Source of the DNA: Zygnema cylindricum
Lineage: Eukaryota > Streptophyta > Zygnematophyceae > Zygnematales > Zygnemataceae
DNA length: 64,000 nt
Direction: 5' to 3'
NCBI GenBank assembly: GCA_037447655.1
Contig: JBBHKE010003080.1
Location: 186,001 to 250,000, forward strand
Shown here: positions 60,801-64,000 of the stretch, piece after piece
Layout of the letters: each line of letters starts with the position of its first letter
Numbering within the stretch: position 1 is the first letter of the stretch
Notes under the pieces: generated by a model
The model's database searches: none
What the model saw: only the letters and a program-made list of their open reading frames with translations
What the model was told of the DNA's origin: nothing
Position numbers and translations under genes: made by a program

Positions 60801-63735
60801 TATTATTGCTATTATTGCTTTTTTTCATGTAATGTGTGTTGTGTTCTGTGATGCCATGTCAAAATAAAACTTAATGGGTTTTATTTTTTAGTATATTATA
60901 TTTGAGTTCATTCATGATGTAAATTGTGTTTAAAAGTAATCTATGACGAGACCCAAGTTTTTTTTTAAGCTCTCTCTCTCTCTCTCTTCCTCTCCCTCTC
61001 CCTCTCCCTCTCCCTCTATATATATACATCTCTCTCCCTGTCTCTCTTTTCCCTATCTCTCTCTTTCTTTCTCCCTCTCCCTTTCTCCCAAGTAATTTAT
61101 AATGAGTTTCTTCCGGACATTATTTTGCTTCCTTGTATTGGGAAGTGTTGAGGTTTTAATCATACACAATATTGTATTACCAAAAAAATAAAATAATATA
61201 GTTATATAATTTTGTGGTTTTTGTTTCAATTGTTTAGGGTAAGTGATTTTGAAGCTAGGATTTCAAAATCGTTTTTGTAAAATAATATTTGTGTGGCAAA
61301 CTGGTATTTTGCAGGGGTTTCCATGACCTTAAATTTAAGGGTCGGATATCACCAAAATTAGGTGATCTTAGTCCGCAAATAGAATGGTTGTACGTACTTT
61401 TTATTCTTTGTTATATATTGGGTTTATCTTATATCTATGGGAACCAACAAGAAAATGTATACTTGCATGTTTTATTAGAGGGTTTACCACATATGGGATT
61501 TAAAAAAGAATAAGAAATTGCTTATGTAAAGTTTGTGTTTCTCATACCTTTTCAATTTTTTCAATTTTTTAGTTAGATTTTTGAAGTCAAAACAACATTG
61601 AGGTTGATACAGTTTTTTTTTCTTCAGCTTAAAACTGTATAGCAAAACATGGGCAGCAAAAAAGAAAAAGAAAAAACAATCTTTTCATTTGGGATGTTGG
61701 TAAACTTGATAAATTTTGTGTTTGACACACTTGCAAAACATAGGTATTTTTATTTTTTATCTTTCATATAGTGATGGTTTTTTGTGTTTGTGGATGGATT
61801 CTTCAGAGATCTTTCAAGAAACCAATTATATGGAACCATTCCAGCCTCGATTGCACTTGCCAGTCTTACCAGAATGTAATGACTTATCTTTAACTTTTGA
61901 TTTTGCTTTATTCTTCTTTACATTATTCTTTTTTACCTTATTGATGTACTATGTCCTTTTTTTTTCTTTTGTGTTTGGTTTACAGTGGTTTTGAGGTTTT
62001 TCATCCTAGAAAACTAAAGAGAGTGAAATTTCTCAATTTATTCCTATATCTTTGTATATTTTTCCTTTTGTTTGTTTGGGATTTTGAGAAACAGAGATTT
62101 GAGTCACAACCAGCTAAGTGGAGTGATACCAGGAATTTTTTCGAGAATTGGGTATCTTGACTATTTGTAAGTAGCTCAATTCTTCACAATTAATCAATTT
62201 GCTACTTTTGTTTTTGGGCCAAGCTAAATATTGTGCAGGAGGACACATGTTTTCTAAAATATATAGTTTAATTTTTATTTGTTATCGTTATTGTTTTCTT
62301 TTTCTACTACTCAAATGTATTGAAAGGCAAAATTTATTTCAACCTTGGTTATTACTTCTCTCTAATTTTTTTTAGCTTATTTTGAACTTCCGCAACGAAG
62401 CCTTAAACGATGTAATAACTTAACTTTAACTTCTGGTTTTGTTTTATTCTTCTTTACGTTATTATTTTTTGGGTTATTCTTCTTTAATTGATTTATTTAA
62501 GATGTCTTCTTTATTCGTTTGTGTTTGGTTTACAGAGGTTTTGAAGATTTTCATCCTAGCAAGCTAAAGAGACGAGTGAAATGTTGTCATGTCTTCCTAT
62601 CTTTTGTTTATATGAATACACGAGAAATTTTGTAGTAAGTATTCCTAAATGCATTCCTATTTTTCTTCTTTAAAACATTTTCTTTTGTTTGGTTGGGATT
62701 TTGTGAAACAGAGATTTGAGTCACAACAAACTGAGTGGAGTCCTACCAGCAGACTTTTCAAAAATTCGTTGGCTTAACGTTTTGTAAGCAATTAAATTCT
62801 TAACGAGAATAACTGATTTAGAAATAAACACTTAAATCACATTTGTATCCACATTAATCGAATTGTTACTTTTGTTAAGTTTTCTTTTGAGGCAAACTCA
62901 ACATTCCAAGGAGAAAACGTGATTTTCAAAATGTACAGCTAAATTTCTAATGGCTGTTGTTTTCTTTTTCTACCGCTTCAAAGACTAAAAAGGTGAAATT
63001 TATTTCAAATTTGAAAGCGGTAATACTATTCTCGCAACTCTTTTGGAGGCGAATCTTTTGAGCTGATTTTAAACTTCCACTTTGAAACAAATATAGTGTT
63101 TTAAAGGGTTTTCCCAAAAAATTTGAAGGGATCGTTAAGCATATTCAATTAAATAAACTTCAACCGCCCATTTTTACTTCTCGATTTCCATTATCATAAG
63201 TGTATTTTTGCAAGCCCACTAGTATTTTGATGAGCAGCTATTCATAAAGAATGGTCGAATGCAAATTTGTAAAATGGAGTTGTCAAATTATACAAAGGAA
63301 CGGCTTGAGTGTACGCTAACACTTGTGAAGTAACTCTATTTTACTTTACGAGTTAAGATGTTAAAAATTTCACTTTCTATGTTATTGAATCTCGTTGTTT
63401 TGTGTTTACCAGTGATGTCAGCAACAATTATTTCACGGGGATTGTAAGAGCCCAAACTGGCAGTCCCAATTGTACGGAATTGAGGAAAAATTGTCTTTTT
63501 GGAAAACATCTTCCCAAGGGTTGTCCAGCAAAAGAACAAAGAACCAAAGCGGAATGTCATGCTTTTTGTAAGTTATGAAAACCAAATGGTTTTGCTTTTG
63601 TTTTTTTTCGTTTTCTCTTGCTTTCTAAACAATATCTTTGCTTACATGTCCTGCTTCCTTTGGTGGGTTGTTATTTTTTTTCTCACAATTATTTGTTGCT
63701 CTTGTTTTGTAGACAAGAACCCACCACCCCTATGA
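57880..63735 (+). CDS. Small secreted plant-type LRR protein, 8 exons
   Basis: Exons: 57880-58000, 58902-59013, 61315-61389, 61807-61875, 62095-62166, 62712-62783, 63413-63567, 63713-63735. They total 699 nt, 232 aa plus TGA, with all phases matching. The start MAAMACRVLFSLFALLVHLQ is a signal peptide. ALLAFRNNL is the LRR N-terminal cap. Then come four to five repeats of the plant consensus, one per exon (RISPKLGDLSPQI, DLSRNQLYGTIPASI, DLSHNQLSGVIPGIF, DLSHNKLSGVLPADF, DVSNNYFTGIV). The C-terminal cap is Cys-rich (PNCTELRKNC, GCPA, EC). There is no transmembrane segment or kinase, so it should be apoplastic, like PGIP- or SERK-ectodomain-type proteins; the ligand is unknown. LRR exons are 69-75 nt with phase-2 introns, the plant norm. 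Introns 1 and 2 are packed with CT microsatellites, and an extra exon in the 2.3 kb intron 2 cannot be excluded. Confidence 0.85.
58001..58885. repeat. CT microsatellites in LRR intron 1
   Basis: The tract starts at the splice donor (GTGAGTCTCTCTCTC). 58615-58795 is a regular 7-bp tandem array with unit CCCCTCT. The long Ser/Leu/Pro and Gly/Glu/Arg frames on either strand come from this. Confidence 0.97.
59014..61314. repeat. LRR intron 2 with several CT-rich tracts
   Basis: CT-rich tracts run from 59020 to 59780, at 60490-60625 and at 60970-61090, separated by plain AT-rich sequence. The part from about 61080 to 61314 is strongly similar to the reverse complement of 47862-48090 upstream of the pseudogene exon 3. 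Confidence 0.9.
62167..62711. repeat. Intron containing a duplicated copy of the preceding intron
   Basis: 62395-62590 repeats 61870-62035 (shared: ATTCTTCTTTAC, GTGTTTGGTTTACAG, TTTCATCCTAG, AAGCTAAAGAGA-like), and 62670-62711 repeats 62060-62094 up to the acceptor. With the near-identical 72-nt exons on either side, this marks a tandem duplication of an intron-plus-LRR-exon unit. Confidence 0.85.
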
Positions 63736-64000
63736 AGTGAAATACGATTTTGTACGATAAAAGGATGTCGGGGTTTAAACAATTTATTTTTTTAGTTGCC
63801 AGTCAATTCACACAGTTTTAACCCGGAGGAAGAAAGTGCTCACAAATGACCTTGTTGTATTTGATAGAGTTGAATGTTTTATGGCACATGACATGGTTTT
63901 TGGTAACAAATCCTTTTCTTGCATGCGATAAGTTGTAGGTTATTTTCTTTAAGTGGTTGGCCAATTAGTGACGTTTTAAGATTCTTTGAAGCATGAGTTG
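63736..64000. other. 3' flank of the LRR gene, part of the inverted repeat arm
   Basis: Still similar to the reverse complement of 45640-45900 next to the pseudogene (for example AATTCACACAGTT, GTTGGCCAA-like). The duplicated segment therefore reaches the end of the window. Confidence 0.7.

Overview
The window is intron-rich, AT-rich nuclear DNA of a green plant-lineage (streptophyte) eukaryote. Four things support this: plant-type gene families (succinic semialdehyde dehydrogenase, API5, a leprecan-type 2-oxoglutarate dioxygenase, a plant-consensus LRR protein), introns of up to about 2.8 kb, a Ty3/gypsy element with a plant-style initiator-Met tRNA primer site, and Harbinger- and hAT-type MITEs. 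The dense (CTCCCT)n repeats and an 800 bp N gap would suit a charophyte alga such as Chara, but that genus is a guess.

Layout, left half. 239-3603 (+) holds the last seven exons (159 residues) of succinic semialdehyde dehydrogenase. Tail-to-tail with it, 5055-11501 (-) is an eight-exon gene for a 700-residue prolyl-3-hydroxylase-like Fe(II)/2OG dioxygenase. Head-to-head with that gene across 787 bp, 12289-22613 (+) is a sixteen-exon API5 (apoptosis inhibitor 5) gene. Exon phases in all three reconstructions close without a frameshift. A decayed 5' piece of 18S rDNA lies at 24949-25710, and three exons of an unrecognised gene on the minus strand lie at 27545-29873.

Right half. This part is dominated by mobile DNA. 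A nearly intact, very recent Ty3/gypsy retrotransposon (34130-41903, minus strand; two differences seen between its 968 bp LTRs) has split an 84-bp minisatellite array. Its gag/protease junction carries a complete-looking -1 frameshift signal. Further right are three copies of a tRNA-headed SINE-like repeat (43.5-45.4 kb), a decayed Ty1/copia element (51.8-53.9 kb), two PIF/Harbinger-like elements, two or three hAT-like elements and a family of short TIR elements. Two inverted paralogues of a small secreted LRR protein gene sit at 57880-63735 (+, intact by my reconstruction, 232 aa) and 45945-49283 (-, a pseudogene with a nonsense codon, a frameshift, an exon deletion and a lost splice acceptor).

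The genes do not form a pathway. The best leads for something undescribed are the retrotransposon frameshift cassette, the SINE-like family, the LRR pair with visible birth of a repeat-encoding exon, and the dioxygenase with a 515-residue C-terminal extension. All exon calls come from reading splice sites and protein similarity by eye; no alignment was run.
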